From Anaerolineae bacterium (GTDB taxonomy: Bacteria > Chloroflexota > Anaerolineae > Aggregatilineales > UBA2796): a stretch of DNA of 64,000 bases. A program made the position numbers and the translations under genes. Positions 35,560-44,116 of this stretch are shown here, piece by piece. A model generated the notes under the pieces. That model had not been told where the DNA came from, made no database searches, and was given only the letters and a program-made list of their open reading frames with translations. How positions within the stretch are numbered: the stretch's first letter is position 1; each line of letters opens with the position of its first letter. The stretch lies in the NCBI GenBank assembly GCA_019637555.1, contig JAHBVK010000015.1, forward strand, positions 1-64,000, given 5' to 3'.

Positions 35560-36075
35560 TCATGCGATCCCATCTTTCAAGTCTTCGTCATCAGGGATAA
35601 TGCGAATTGCCCGCCATACACGAATAAGCGACACAACAAATAGACAGGTCACTATGACAGCGATCTGAACACAAACCTGACACCATACGCGCAGAACTAA
35701 TGCCTGTACAGTAATCAAGTAGCCTGAGAACATAATGCCAAATAGCGCGAAGCCGAATATGGTGATGTTGGCAAGTGAAAGACGTGACTCGAACAAAAGT
35801 CCAAGCAATATAAGCAGAAATCCGATAAGTCCTAAATACGATACAGGCAGTGGTCCAATCTCTGAGTAGACTGATCGCACAACTAACTCGCAATCCATAC
35901 CACTGTTTAATGGGCATATATTTCTGGCGTGCGTAAATTTTGCCCAAGCCAATGGCAATAGAGTAAGAAAACCAATGACAGCCATGACAATACTAATTAG
36001 CCTGAGCCAATCGACGGAAAATTGGATGGTCACAGGCTGTTCAGCTTCTGAGTTATTGGCGTGTTTACTGTCCAT
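35560..36075 (-). CDS. VKOR-family quinone-dependent disulfide oxidase
   Basis: 171 residues with four to five membrane helices. The extracytoplasmic loop has NICPLNSGMDCELVVRSVYSEI with paired cysteines and the conserved serine; the quinone-side motif is VWCQVCV (CxxC). VKOR homologues reoxidise exported thiol oxidoreductases and pass electrons to quinone. The gene directly upstream encodes the thioredoxin-like UxxU candidate, so the pair could form an oxidative folding or copper-redox couple. Confidence 0.88.
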   Translation of the reverse strand: MDSKHANNSEAEQPVTIQFSVDWLRLISIVMAVIGFLTLLPLAWAKFTHARNICPLNSGMDCELVVRSVYSEIGPLPVSYLGLIGFLLILLGLLFESRLSLANITIFGFALFGIMFSGYLITVQALVLRVWCQVCVQIAVIVTCLFVVSLIRVWRAIRIIPDDEDLKDGIA

Positions 36076-36125
36076 TCAGTAGGATAGTGATCCAGGCCGT
36101 CATTGCATACATAGACTCGTCAAAA

Positions 36126-36560
36126 TCATTGGAGTGATGTTAGGCGCTGTTCGATAGCTGCTGCTAAAGTCTGTTCTTCCTGTTTCCCCACTGCCCTCCA
36201 TACTTCTGAGCCATCAGGTTTTAGGATCAAATAGGCGGGATGACCAGGAAAGCCTGCCCTACCGAATGCTCGCATACCATCCCGCGTTAAGGCATCAACG
36301 CGCAGAAAAGTCATGCGGTTGCCATAAGCTACCTCAAGCCTATCCACGATAGGCTGCATTGCTACTCAGGGTGGTCAGCCGGGACTATAGAAATAAACGA
36401 ACGTGAGACGCTCCGCATCCAAGCTCAAGAGTGACTTCAATGAAGTGTCTCCATCACTATCGCTCGATGCACATGCGGATAACCCTAACGATAGTCCCAA
36501 GATGACCAATATCGTCAACAGCCAACTTTTTTGTCGCATTCTAAACTTCACCGTCGTCAT
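36126..36560 (-). CDS. Thioredoxin-like lipoprotein, probable selenoprotein with UxxU
   Basis: One open frame of 144 residues if two TGA codons are read through. Start ATG 36560 with GAGGG upstream. Lipoprotein signal peptide with lipobox LSAC near residues 20-25. Thioredoxin-like core: LTFVYFYSPG, then TGA-P-P-TGA at residues 62-65 exactly where CxxC belongs, then VAMQPIVDRLEVAYG, RVDALTRDG and GHPAYLILKPDG. There is no frameshift and no other stop until the terminal TGA at 36126. A perfect 8-bp hairpin starts 10 nt after the second TGA. Best explanation: selenocysteine at both redox positions. The alternative, two nonsense mutations at both cysteine codons, is possible but less likely. Confidence 0.7.
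36337..36355 (-). promoter_or_regulatory. Candidate bacterial SECIS hairpin
   Basis: AGCCTATC-GTG-GATAGGCT on the minus strand: 8-bp perfect stem and 3-nt loop beginning with G. The loop starts 18 nt after the second TGA (36366-36368) and 27 nt after the first (36375-36377), within the window usually cited for bacterial SECIS elements. Confidence 0.6.
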
Positions 36561-36608
36561 GTTGCTCACTTGCCCTCGATCATAGATACAACATAAAGAG
36601 AAAGTGGT

Positions 36609-36836
36609 CTAGTTTCTCTCCGCAGATAATGCGCTAGCCCTATAACCTGCGCCTTCAATGGCTGCGATGATTTTTTCGTCTGTCACCTGTTGCTCATCAT
36701 AGTCGATATCGACTATCTGACGGGCATACTGTGTAGTGGCGACCCTGACGCCTGCCAGATCCTCTAATGCGTTATCAATGGTCATCGCACAACCCACACA
36801 GTGCATTCCCTGAATTTGAAACCGCTTTTTAGTCAT
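36609..36836 (-). CDS. HMA-domain copper chaperone-like protein
   Basis: 75 residues from ATG 36836; a TTG at 36860 overlapping the upstream stop is the alternative. Single HMA fold: FQIQGMHCVGCAMTIDNALEDLAGV with an intact CxxC, then QIVDIDYDEQQVTDEKIIAAIEGAGY. It sits between the TauE/SafE-like gene and the UxxU thioredoxin and probably delivers Cu(I) to the membrane partner. Confidence 0.88.
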   Translation of the reverse strand: MTKKRFQIQGMHCVGCAMTIDNALEDLAGVRVATTQYARQIVDIDYDEQQVTDEKIIAAIEGAGYRASALSAERN

Positions 36837-36856
36837 TGTTATGGTTTCCCCACTCC

Positions 36857-37933
36857 TCAATATATCGCAATGATCCCACTGTACATGCCCATACTACAGG
36901 TAAACGAGAGATTTCCCTTTGGCTGAGGTGGTAAGTCAATTACTGTCTCGCCAGTCTCGGGAAGCAGGCGTTGAATGCCCAGAGTGGGGATGGTAAAGCC
37001 ACGTGTACAGCCATAACTGTTGTTGGTTACGAGACGCAGACGAATGGGCTGCCCACTCTTAGCACTTAGATAACTGGGTGAGTATTGAGTAGGATAAGCA
37101 TTGACCGTCAGTTCCTGTGTGCCTCCGACTATCTGAGCAGGAATCGGCGTGCTGGAGAGCGTTGGATCACCGAAACGAAGCGTGGACGCAAGGAGACGAC
37201 TGGGCGCTAATGGCGAACCGAGCAAATTAAGCCCACCATCCAACGACACTATGCCCAGAAACAAGATAAGTAAAGCCGCAGCAAGAGCGAGTAATTGCTG
37301 GTATTTTCCTCGCAGGCGAGTGGCGAGGAACCCTAACACTAGAAATGTTGGCATTGTGCCGAGTACGAAGACGAACAGGATCGCCGCGCCTGACAACGGA
37401 TTACCCGAACTGATAGCGACCACTTCCATCGCTTGAGTCGTGCCACAAGGGATGAGTACGGTCAGGAAGCCTAACGTAGCGGGTGCAAAGACCTCCTGAC
37501 TTTTAGCTTGGTCGCGCACTAAGCGAGTGAACGCTTTGGGGGGCTGTATTACAAAATAGCGGAAGACAGGATGGCTGTTTAACATATTTAAGGCTGTCGC
37601 CAGCATGAACAGACCAGCCAAAATCTGCATGATCGCTTGTACCGTGGGCGTGATTTGGGCCGCAGAACCAAGTAACCCTAGTAGAAGACCGAGCAGTGTA
37701 TAGGAAAGAAGTTTTGCGGCCAGGAAATAGATGACCGGTAATGGATTTTTGGCAAGCTGTATTCCCGTGATCGTTGCTTCCTGCAAAGTTTTTGCGCGGT
37801 GGGATTTCTTCACTGTATGAACTGACACTGTCACTTGGCGTGTCATTGCAGTTGCCAGTAACCCTCCTTGGACAGCCAAACAGGTTAGTCCACCTGTCGT
37901 GAGTCCAATGAGGAAATATGCCCCAAGATCCAT
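36857..37933 (-). CDS. TauE/SafE-UreH-like transporter fused to a cupredoxin-like domain
   Basis: 358 residues. Residues 1-230 are a six-helix UreH/DsbD-related membrane domain: GLTTGGLTCLAVQGGLL and LTVLIPCGTTQAMEVVAISSG, each with a conserved cysteine inside the bilayer. The C-terminal about 100 residues form a cupredoxin-like fold (QELTVNAYPTQYSPSYLSAKSG, SFTCSMGMYSG) with the same Cys-Met-Met pattern as the free cupredoxin at 17201. Often found with HMA proteins, as here; a role in copper trafficking across the membrane is inferred. Confidence 0.82.
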   Translation of the reverse strand: MDLGAYFLIGLTTGGLTCLAVQGGLLATAMTRQVTVSVHTVKKSHRAKTLQEATITGIQLAKNPLPVIYFLAAKLLSYTLLGLLLGLLGSAAQITPTVQAIMQILAGLFMLATALNMLNSHPVFRYFVIQPPKAFTRLVRDQAKSQEVFAPATLGFLTVLIPCGTTQAMEVVAISSGNPLSGAAILFVFVLGTMPTFLVLGFLATRLRGKYQQLLALAAALLILFLGIVSLDGGLNLLGSPLAPSRLLASTLRFGDPTLSSTPIPAQIVGGTQELTVNAYPTQYSPSYLSAKSGQPIRLRLVTNNSYGCTRGFTIPTLGIQRLLPETGETVIDLPPQPKGNLSFTCSMGMYSGIIAIY

Positions 37934-37978
37934 TGTCCCTGACTCCGCGTATTTATCTGGTCTACGAAATGGTAATAC

Positions 37979-38479
37979 TTATGGATCCGATGGCGTGTAA
38001 TTGGCGCTCATGGTGGCTTGGATCTCAATCTGATCTGAATTCCACCATGTCTTCATATAAGCAATCACTGCCCAGATTTCTTCGTCAGTGAGCTTGTCTT
38101 TGAAAGCAGGCATGGGATGAAAGCCGGTCGCAACATGTCCATTTTTGACAATGTCAAACAGCAATCCATCGGCGTGATGCCAAGTGTGACCTTCTGCATT
38201 GTGTGGTGGCGCATCAAGCAATCCATTGACGTCTGGCTCTTTCCACGCATTGGGATATTTGCCTTCTCCGTTCGGGCCGTGACAACTGGCACAATTTTGG
38301 TCATATACCGTTTTGCCAAGCACAAGATTCTGCTCTAAAGTTTGTCGCGGGACACGCTTGATAGCAGACTGAGAAACAATTATTGTTGCAATAACGATGC
38401 CCAAAAGAGTAAATGGCAATATATAGACAAAAGGGCTTAATGTTCGTGTATTGTTTGATGACTGTTTGGTCTTACTCAT
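37979..38479 (-). CDS. Membrane-anchored class I cytochrome c
   Basis: 166 residues from ATG 38479; earlier TTG/ATG codons overlap the regulator pseudogene. One N-terminal transmembrane anchor, then a haem-c domain with NCASCHGPNGEGKYP as the CxxCH motif. The axial methionine is probably in GFHPMPAFKDKLTDEEIWAVIAYMKTWW. First gene of the minus-strand operon with the cupredoxin fusion, HMA, UxxU thioredoxin, VKOR and M23 genes. It could take electrons from copper oxidation or VKOR/quinone chemistry. Confidence 0.9.
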   Translation of the reverse strand: MSKTKQSSNNTRTLSPFVYILPFTLLGIVIATIIVSQSAIKRVPRQTLEQNLVLGKTVYDQNCASCHGPNGEGKYPNAWKEPDVNGLLDAPPHNAEGHTWHHADGLLFDIVKNGHVATGFHPMPAFKDKLTDEEIWAVIAYMKTWWNSDQIEIQATMSANYTPSDP

Positions 38480-38492
38480 AGTCTCAATTGTA

Positions 38493-39129
38493 CTAGCGTG
38501 GAACATCAATCAGGCCGTGAGCTACCGCGCGTGTGACTGCCTCTGTCCGACTTGATACTCCTAGCTTCTCATATAGATTGGCAAGATGCCCTTGAACGGT
38601 ATGGTCACTGATTGCTAACTGAAAGTCAATAGCCTTGTTTGTCATGCCGTGTGCCGCCAACCGCCGCACATCGATCTCCCGATCTGTTAATTTCGTGGTG
38701 GAAGTGTCGCCAACACTACTTTCATCAATATACTGTAACATTCGTGAGTCTAGGACTTGTTTGCCTTCGTAGACAGCACGCACAGCGTTGGTAATTTCAT
38801 CAGCATCTGACGACTTCAAGACATATCCATTTGCACCTGCTTGCAAGGCGGCTTGAATATAAGGGGTCATCGAAGGCACCGAGCATCAAAATACCTGGCG
38901 TTGGCATTTGCAGGCGCAGATGCCGGGTGACCTCGATTCCATTTTCACCCGGCAGTCTCAGATCAAGAACTATGACATCAGGATGATGCTGATTAGCCAA
39001 CTTCACTGCTTCCGTGCCGTCTCCAGCTTCCGCAACAACCTGAATATCTCCAGCGTCGTTGAGGAATTCCCGGATGTTGCGCCTAACGACGCTATGATCA
39101 TCGGCGAGTACGAAACGGATGGTTGGCAT
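38493..39129 (-). pseudogene. NarL-family response regulator broken by a frameshift
   Basis: The receiver half (39129 to about 38880) reads IRFVLADDHSVVRRNIREFL, then VIVLDLRLPGENG, and is in another frame from AALQAGANGYVLKSSDAD and the LuxR-type HTH (LTDREIDVRRLAAHGMTN). The shift falls in the GAFDD-P segment. Without it the protein would be about 212 residues and close to the intact regulator at 13564. One-base assembly error is the main alternative. Confidence 0.75.
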
Positions 39130-39148
39130 AATTGCTCTAGATTACTGG

Positions 39149-39763
39149 TTACTTGATACCAAGCTCAGTGATGAGTTGTTCCATTGCTTCAATTTCCGCG
39201 GTCTGATCTTCAATGATTGTTTCTGCCATTGTCCGTAATTCGGCATGTTCGGCGCTCTTCAGAATACGTTCCGACATATGCAGTGCATCGTCATGGTGAT
39301 CTATCATTGCTTCTAGAAAGGCGGTTTCATATTCAACGCCTTCTAGTCTGTTAAGCCCTGCCATCATGCCCATCATCATCGCAGGATCGGTGTCAGGTGC
39401 GCTACCCATATTGCTGTGATCCATGCCGCCCATGCTATCGTCGCCCATCAACTCCATCATGTGAGCCATTGCCATTGGCTTATAGTCGATGTTATACCAC
39501 TGTAGCAGCCAATCTTGCATTTGCTTAATTTCTCCGGTTTGGGCACTGATAATGTTGTTGCACAGCGTAACGACGGACTCCGTCTTTGCTTTTTGCAAGC
39601 AGTCATTGGCCATATCCAGTGCCATTTGATGGTGATCGATCATACCTTCGAGAAAACGTACTTCGGAACGACCTGCGCGTCCTGAAATCGGACCATCGGC
39701 GTTTGCCATTGAAGGGTACAGTGCGACGGTAAGTAAAAAGACGAACAATACAAGCTTTCTCAT
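39149..39763 (-). CDS. Exported DUF305 protein (tandem ferritin-like)
   Basis: 204 residues from ATG 39763, with GGGAG 9 nt upstream. Signal peptide about 1-22. Two repeats of the DUF305 motif: FLEGMIDHHQMALDMA and FLEAMIDHHDDALHMSE, each with EIKQM/EIEAM partner helices, separated by a Met/His-rich linker (MMELMGDDSMGGMDHSN). DUF305 proteins are frequent next to copper resistance genes and may bind Cu through His/Met. Divergent from csoR across a dual operator. Confidence 0.88.
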   Translation of the reverse strand: MRKLVLFVFLLTVALYPSMANADGPISGRAGRSEVRFLEGMIDHHQMALDMANDCLQKAKTESVVTLCNNIISAQTGEIKQMQDWLLQWYNIDYKPMAMAHMMELMGDDSMGGMDHSNMGSAPDTDPAMMMGMMAGLNRLEGVEYETAFLEAMIDHHDDALHMSERILKSAEHAELRTMAETIIEDQTAEIEAMEQLITELGIK

Positions 39764-39826
39764 TGATAACACTCCCTATAGACACGTAACACATAGGAAT
39801 TATGGTCATAAACCTCATTCATCGGT

Positions 39827-39874
39827 ATAGGCCATTTGGCGCATAAAATTCGGCACACCCGCCAAATGGCCTAT
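39827..39874. promoter_or_regulatory. Dual palindromic operator between DUF305 and csoR
   Basis: ATAGGCCATTTGGCG (39827-39841) and CGCCAAATGGCCTAT (39860-39874) are perfect 15-bp inverted arms. Palindrome centres are exactly 30 bp apart, the same spacing as the pair at 28781-28830. Confidence 0.72.
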
Positions 39875-39915
39875 TGGCAGCATGTTGTTGGGTATGATAT
39901 TCTTACGCGCATGAG

Positions 39916-39937
39916 TACCCCGCCCCCTATGGGGAGG
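39916..39937. promoter_or_regulatory. CsoR operator candidate upstream of csoR
   Basis: A G/C-tract dyad TACCCCGCCCCCTATGGGGA, of the CCCC-CTAT-GGGG type bound by CsoR repressors, ends about 11 nt before the csoR start, so csoR would be autoregulated and release on Cu(I) binding. Confidence 0.65.
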
Positions 39938-39947
39938 CATTGCGGTT

Positions 39948-40223
39948 ATGAATGAGAAAAACAAAACAGACCTTCTCAATCGGCTGAAAAGCGTAGCTGG
40001 ACATCTGAACGGCATCATTGCAATGGTCGAGCAGGATCGCTATTGCATTGACGTCATCAATCAGGTTCAAGCAACGCAAGCGGCGCTTGGGAAAGTTAAT
40101 CGGCTTTTCCTGAATGATCACATGCGTACCTGTGTTACCACCGCTATTCAAGGGGACGACCTCACCGAACGGGAACGGGTGCTGCATGAACTCAGTGATC
40201 TTTTTTCAGCTACCAATCGGTAG
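39948..40223 (+). CDS. csoR: CsoR-family copper-sensing repressor
   Basis: 91 residues of the all-helical DUF156 family. Copper ligands are in the expected order: RYCIDVINQ (first Cys near residue 33) and NDHMRTCV (His near 58 and Cys near 62). LLNRLKSVAGHLNGIIAMVEQD is the conserved first helix pair. First of csoR-copZ-copA, with its operator just upstream. Cu(I) binding would release DNA and turn on the pump. Confidence 0.95.
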   Translation: MNEKNKTDLLNRLKSVAGHLNGIIAMVEQDRYCIDVINQVQATQAALGKVNRLFLNDHMRTCVTTAIQGDDLTERERVLHELSDLFSATNR

Positions 40224-40237
40224 GGAGGAATTCAGTT

Positions 40238-40459
40238 ATGGAGACCAAGACTTTCACCGTTCCTAATATTGGGTGCAGTGGTTGCGTAAATACTGTTGAA
40301 ACCACTGTCCGTGATATTGACGGCGTTAAGTTTGTCGAGGCTGATGAAGCCACGAAGGTAGTCAGCGTGCAGTGGGAAGCACCAGCGACTTGGGACAAGA
40401 TTGTGGAAGCGCTCGTCGAAGTCGAGTACCCACCCGCCGAGATTGTGAACGCTAACTAA
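40238..40459 (+). CDS. copZ: CopZ-like HMA copper chaperone
   Basis: 73 residues, a single HMA domain. TFTVPNIGCSGCVNTVETTV carries the CxxC Cu(I) site, and the second half VSVQWEAPATWDKIVEALVEVEY gives the remaining helix and strand. GGGAGG precedes the ATG, 14 nt after csoR. It likely passes Cu(I) to CopA encoded downstream. Confidence 0.9.
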   Translation: METKTFTVPNIGCSGCVNTVETTVRDIDGVKFVEADEATKVVSVQWEAPATWDKIVEALVEVEYPPAEIVNAN

Positions 40460-40488
40460 GCGCCGTTCGCTTTACTTTTCGATTTTCG

Positions 40489-40514
40489 CACAGCCCTGTT
40501 TACGCAGGGCTGTG
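40489..40514 (+). terminator. Hairpin between copZ and copA
   Basis: CACAGCCCTG/CAGGGCTGTG, 10-bp stem with a 6-nt loop, 28 nt before the copA start. It lacks a T-run, so it may attenuate or stabilise rather than terminate. Confidence 0.5.
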
Positions 40515-40541
40515 TAGTTAGAACACAAGTACGAGGTATCT

Positions 40542-42860
40542 ATGAACCCTGCTATCACAGCAGCGAAGCAGGAAACGATGCCAATCTCAGGGATGACTTG
40601 CGCGAACTGCGCGGCAACTATTGAGCGCGTGGTGCGCAAGTTACCAGGGATTGAAAACGCGACAGTGAACTTAGCCAACGAGCGATTGACTGTCGCCTAC
40701 GATCCCAAACAACTCACCCACGATGAAATCGTGGCGCGTATCCGTAAGGTTGGCTATGACGTTCCTGTAGTTGGTAAGGACGAAACGCTCGAAGATGCTG
40801 AGGCAAAGGCTCGTGCAGCAGAGTTGTCACATCAATGGCGACGACTCATCGTTGGCGTCGTATTCACAATTCCACTGTTCCTTCTTAGTATGGGACGCGA
40901 TCTAGGGTTGCTGGGGGAGTGGTCGCGGCAATCGTGGGTGAATTATCTGCTGTGGGCATTGGCGACGCCAGTACAGTTCTACGTTGGTTGGGATTACTAT
41001 GTCGGCGCGTATCGTGCGTTGCGAGCGCGCAATCCGAACATGGATGTGCTGGTAGCACTTGGGTCGTCGGTTGCTTACTTCTTCAGCGTCGCCGTCACGC
41101 TGGGACTCGTTCCCAATAGTGCCGCTGCGCCGATGTCGGGGGGTATGGCGGGGATGAGCGAGGCGGCTGCTTCAGCGCCAGCGCAACACGTCTACTTCGA
41201 GATCGCAGCGGTGATCATCACGCTGATCGTGTTGGGCAAGTTGCTGGAAGTGCGCGCTAAAGGTCGCACCAGCGAAGCCATCAAGAAACTGATGGGAATG
41301 CGCGCCAAGACTGCCCGCGTGATCCGCAATGATCGTGAACTGGAAGTGCTAATCGATCACGTCAAGATCGACGATATAGTGATCGTACGCCCCGGCGAGA
41401 AAATCCCGGTGGATGGCGTGATCGTCGAAGGCGCAACCTCCATCGACCAGAGCATGATCACTGGCGAGAGTCTGCCCGTCAACCGTACCGTTGGCGACGA
41501 CGTGATTGGCGCGACGCTGAATAAGCAAGGCATGATCAAATTCCGTGCGCAGCGTGTAGGCAAGGAAACCGCACTTGCCCAGATCATTCGATTGGTAGAG
41601 GACGCGCAAGGCTCAAAAGCGCCGATCCAAAAGCTGGTGGATCAGGTGTCAGCGGTGTTCGTGCCAGCTGTAATCGTCATCGCGCTGGTGACCTATGCCC
41701 TGTGGCAACTAAGCGGTGCTGATTTCACCACCAGTTTGCTGCATCTCGTCGCTGTGCTGGTGATCGCCTGCCCCTGCGCAATGGGATTAGCGACGCCTAC
41801 CGCAATCATGGTGGGTGTCGGTAAAGGCGCGGAACATGGCATTCTGTTCAAGAACAGTGCAGCGCTGGAGAAGGCACTGAAGATCAAAGCCGTCGTGTTG
41901 GATAAAACTGGCACGGTGACACGTGGCGAACCGGCAGTCACCGATGTGATCACCAGCAAAACGTGGAATGGCGATGCGCAAGCGTTACTGCGGCTAGTCG
42001 GGTCGGCGGAGCGCGGCAGTGAGCATCCACTAGGTGATGCGGTTGTTCGGCAAGCGCGAGAGCAGAAATTGGCGCTAGTCGATCCCACTGGCTTCGAGGC
42101 GATTGTCGGACATGGCATCCGCGCTCAGGTCGAGAGCAAGAATATGCTGGTCGGCAACCGCAAGCTGATGCTTGATGAGAAGGTGCATCTGAACGGGCTG
42201 GAGTCGGAGGCGCTGCGTCTGCAATCTGAGGCAAAGACGCCGTTGTGGGCAGCTATCAACGGACAGGCGGTTGGCGTGATCGGCATTGCGGATACCGTGA
42301 AGGATACCTCCGCCGAAGCGATTGGGCAGATGCACGACCTAGGCTTGCAGGTGATCATGATCACGGGCGACAACGAAGCTACTGCGCACGCTATCGCCAA
42401 AGAAGTCGGCATTGACCGCGTAATGGCGGATGTTCTGCCAGCAGATAAGGCTGCTGCCGTCAAACAGTTGCAGAGTGAAGGGCTGGTCGTGGCAATGGTC
42501 GGCGACGGCATCAACGACTCTCCAGCGCTGGCTCAGGCGGACATTGGCATGGCGATTGGCACTGGCACAGACGTGGCCATGGAATCGTCGGATGTGACGC
42601 TGATGAGTGGCGATCTGCGCGGTGTGGCACGAGCGATCCGGCTGTCGCGGGCAACCATGAATGTGATCCGCCAGAATCTTGGTTGGGCGTTCGGTTACAA
42701 CGTGGCGCTGATTCCGATCGCTGCTGGTGTGCTGGCTACCGCAACATGGGCACCGGATATGCTGCGACAGTTGAATCCGATGTTGGCAGCGTTTGCGATG
42801 GCATTCAGTAGTGTAAGCGTCGTCACCAATTCACTGCGGCTGAAGAATCGTCGGTTGTAA
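40542..42860 (+). CDS. copA: Cu(I)-exporting P1B-1 ATPase CopA
   Basis: 772 residues. One HMA domain ([14 protein letters not shown] near 18-30), eight membrane helices, a Met-rich luminal loop ([11 protein letters not shown]), actuator [15 protein letters not shown] near 410, phosphorylation DKTGT near 453, [16 protein letters not shown] and GDGINDSPA. All catalytic residues are present. Exports Cu(I) under CsoR control as third gene of csoR-copZ-copA. A decayed relative of its C-terminus lies at 6324-6647. Confidence 0.96.
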   Translation: MNPAITAAKQETMPISGMTCANCAATIERVVRKLPGIENATVNLANERLTVAYDPKQLTHDEIVARIRKVGYDVPVVGKDETLEDAEAKARAAELSHQWRRLIVGVVFTIPLFLLSMGRDLGLLGEWSRQSWVNYLLWALATPVQFYVGWDYYVGAYRALRARNPNMDVLVALGSSVAYFFSVAVTLGLVPNSAAAPMSGGMAGMSEAAASAPAQHVYFEIAAVIITLIVLGKLLEVRAKGRTSEAIKKLMGMRAKTARVIRNDRELEVLIDHVKIDDIVIVRPGEKIPVDGVIVEGATSIDQSMITGESLPVNRTVGDDVIGATLNKQGMIKFRAQRVGKETALAQIIRLVEDAQGSKAPIQKLVDQVSAVFVPAVIVIALVTYALWQLSGADFTTSLLHLVAVLVIACPCAMGLATPTAIMVGVGKGAEHGILFKNSAALEKALKIKAVVLDKTGTVTRGEPAVTDVITSKTWNGDAQALLRLVGSAERGSEHPLGDAVVRQAREQKLALVDPTGFEAIVGHGIRAQVESKNMLVGNRKLMLDEKVHLNGLESEALRLQSEAKTPLWAAINGQAVGVIGIADTVKDTSAEAIGQMHDLGLQVIMITGDNEATAHAIAKEVGIDRVMADVLPADKAAAVKQLQSEGLVVAMVGDGINDSPALAQADIGMAIGTGTDVAMESSDVTLMSGDLRGVARAIRLSRATMNVIRQNLGWAFGYNVALIPIAAGVLATATWAPDMLRQLNPMLAAFAMAFSSVSVVTNSLRLKNRRL

Positions 42861-42903
42861 CCGTGTTCGCCATAGCACAAGCTATAATGGCAATTTAGAA
42901 CTT

Positions 42904-42941
42904 CTAAGAAGGGTAGCCGAATGTCCTGCTACCCTTCTTAG
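42904..42941 (+). terminator. Strong hairpin after copA
   Basis: Perfect 14-bp arms CTAAGAAGGGTAGC and GCTACCCTTCTTAG with a 10-nt loop, about 44 nt after the copA stop. It ends the csoR-copZ-copA transcript. Confidence 0.75.
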
Positions 42942-43096
42942 CCATCGATATATGACAATCTCCTTCGCTGCTTTCTGCATATCGAATTAATATATGCTTC
43001 CGAAGCCGTCACTTCTAGCAAATCAATTGTGATCACCTGCTGCTTTGGAAGTTCGCAAATATGGCGGTTACGTCACTTCTAGCACATTTACCATCT

Positions 43097-43340
43097 TTTG
43101 TTGATCTTTGCGATAGTGATAGTAGACACTGTTGTAGTTGGGAAAGTCCACTGGCAAGTTGCGCCATTAGCAGCCTGTGCGCACCACATAGAAGATAGCG
43201 TTCAATACCTCCCGCAAGGACAGTTGCATCGGACGTCCTCGTTTACTAGTGCTGTTGAGAGGCACGAGCAACATCGGGGCTAACACTTGCCATGCTTCGT
43301 TACTCATGTCGCTGGCATACCGTCGCTTTTTATGCCACAC
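43097..43340 (-). pseudogene. N-terminal fragment of an IS5-family DDE transposase
   Basis: On the minus strand: RRYASDMSNEAWQVLAPML, then GRPMQLSLREVLNAIFYVVRTGC, a TAA at 43167-43169 where Gln is expected, then WRNLPVDFPNYNSVYYHYRK. This is the conserved start of IS5-type transposases (RTGCqWR.LP.dFP). The DDE catalytic part is absent. The region 42942-43096 has a 13-bp direct repeat GTCACTTCTAGCA (43008-43020, 43072-43084) and no gene. Bases 43341-43547 include a 16-bp palindrome TTGCAGGATCCTGCAA at 43441. Confidence 0.75.
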
Positions 43341-43547
43341 TTGCCTTCTCCTGATGGGTTAGTTGTTTGGTTAGCGCTTAACCTTCTAACCTCTCAGGAT
43401 TTTTCAAATACGCTCTGAAGGTCAGTCTAAGTCGCTCTTGTTGCAGGATCCTGCAATAAGAAGCTCGTCCTTATAAATCTCGATTTGAACCAGAAATCCC
43501 AAAATCTTTCCCCATAGTCGTTTACCTCTGTAAGTCCGAGGTACTGT

Positions 43548-44090
43548 CGTCAGACCGCTTTCCTGTCTGACGTTTACTACAATACCGCAACCCGGCGTGA
43601 TTTATAGCCCGCAGGCGGGCTACGACTCTGCGTGCCTCCTGGCTAGTGCCGCTTCGCTCAACGGCGCGCAGGTCGCTCTAACGAGTAAATCCCGCCCGAC
43701 GGGTTGCGGTGAACGAAAGACACGTCAGACAGGAAAAGCTGTCGCCGAACAAATCTACTTACGGTTGCCAGACGAGGCTCTAATTGCCCATCGCATCGCG
43801 CTGGTGGCAGCCTAACGGGGTAGAGGAGATCGGCGGCTACATCACCGCCAGTGTGCATTCCACACATTTCCAGGGACGGCATCACGGCAATCGCGGGGCG
43901 AAGGGCGTACACGCACAATGGACGCCGGGTTGGAAGGGCCTCTGAGTTAGCAGGAGCAGTGCTATCTCAGCTCCGGGTGGCAGCCACGATGCACGGGCGG
44001 AGAAGACTCCACAACAAATTCCACAAGTTTCTTAGTTCTATACGTAAAGGAAAAGCCGCCTGGTAGCTACGAACTGCCGGGCGGCTTGCA
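43548..44090 (+). ncRNA. Structured non-coding block, candidate large RNA
   Basis: A local hairpin CGTCAGAC/GTCTGACG (43548-43572) competes with a 16-bp long-range pairing of 43557-43572 with 43723-43739. Inside it ACCGCAACCCG (43584-43594) pairs with 43700-43710, continuing through GGCG/CGCC and ATTTA/TAAAT, and TAGCCCGC/GCGGGCTA forms another hairpin near 43605-43622. A final stem AGCCGCC/GGCGGCT ends near 44088. No convincing protein is encoded in 43548-44100. It could be a structured RNA or an inverted-repeat insertion. Strand is assumed. Confidence 0.45.
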
Positions 44091-44116
44091 TTGATGGCGA
44101 AAGGATGAGCTCCGCC

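Noticed and set aside
43597-43815. 72-codon plus-strand ORF
   Set aside because: It runs through the strongly base-paired block, has no ribosome-binding site and no recognisable protein features.
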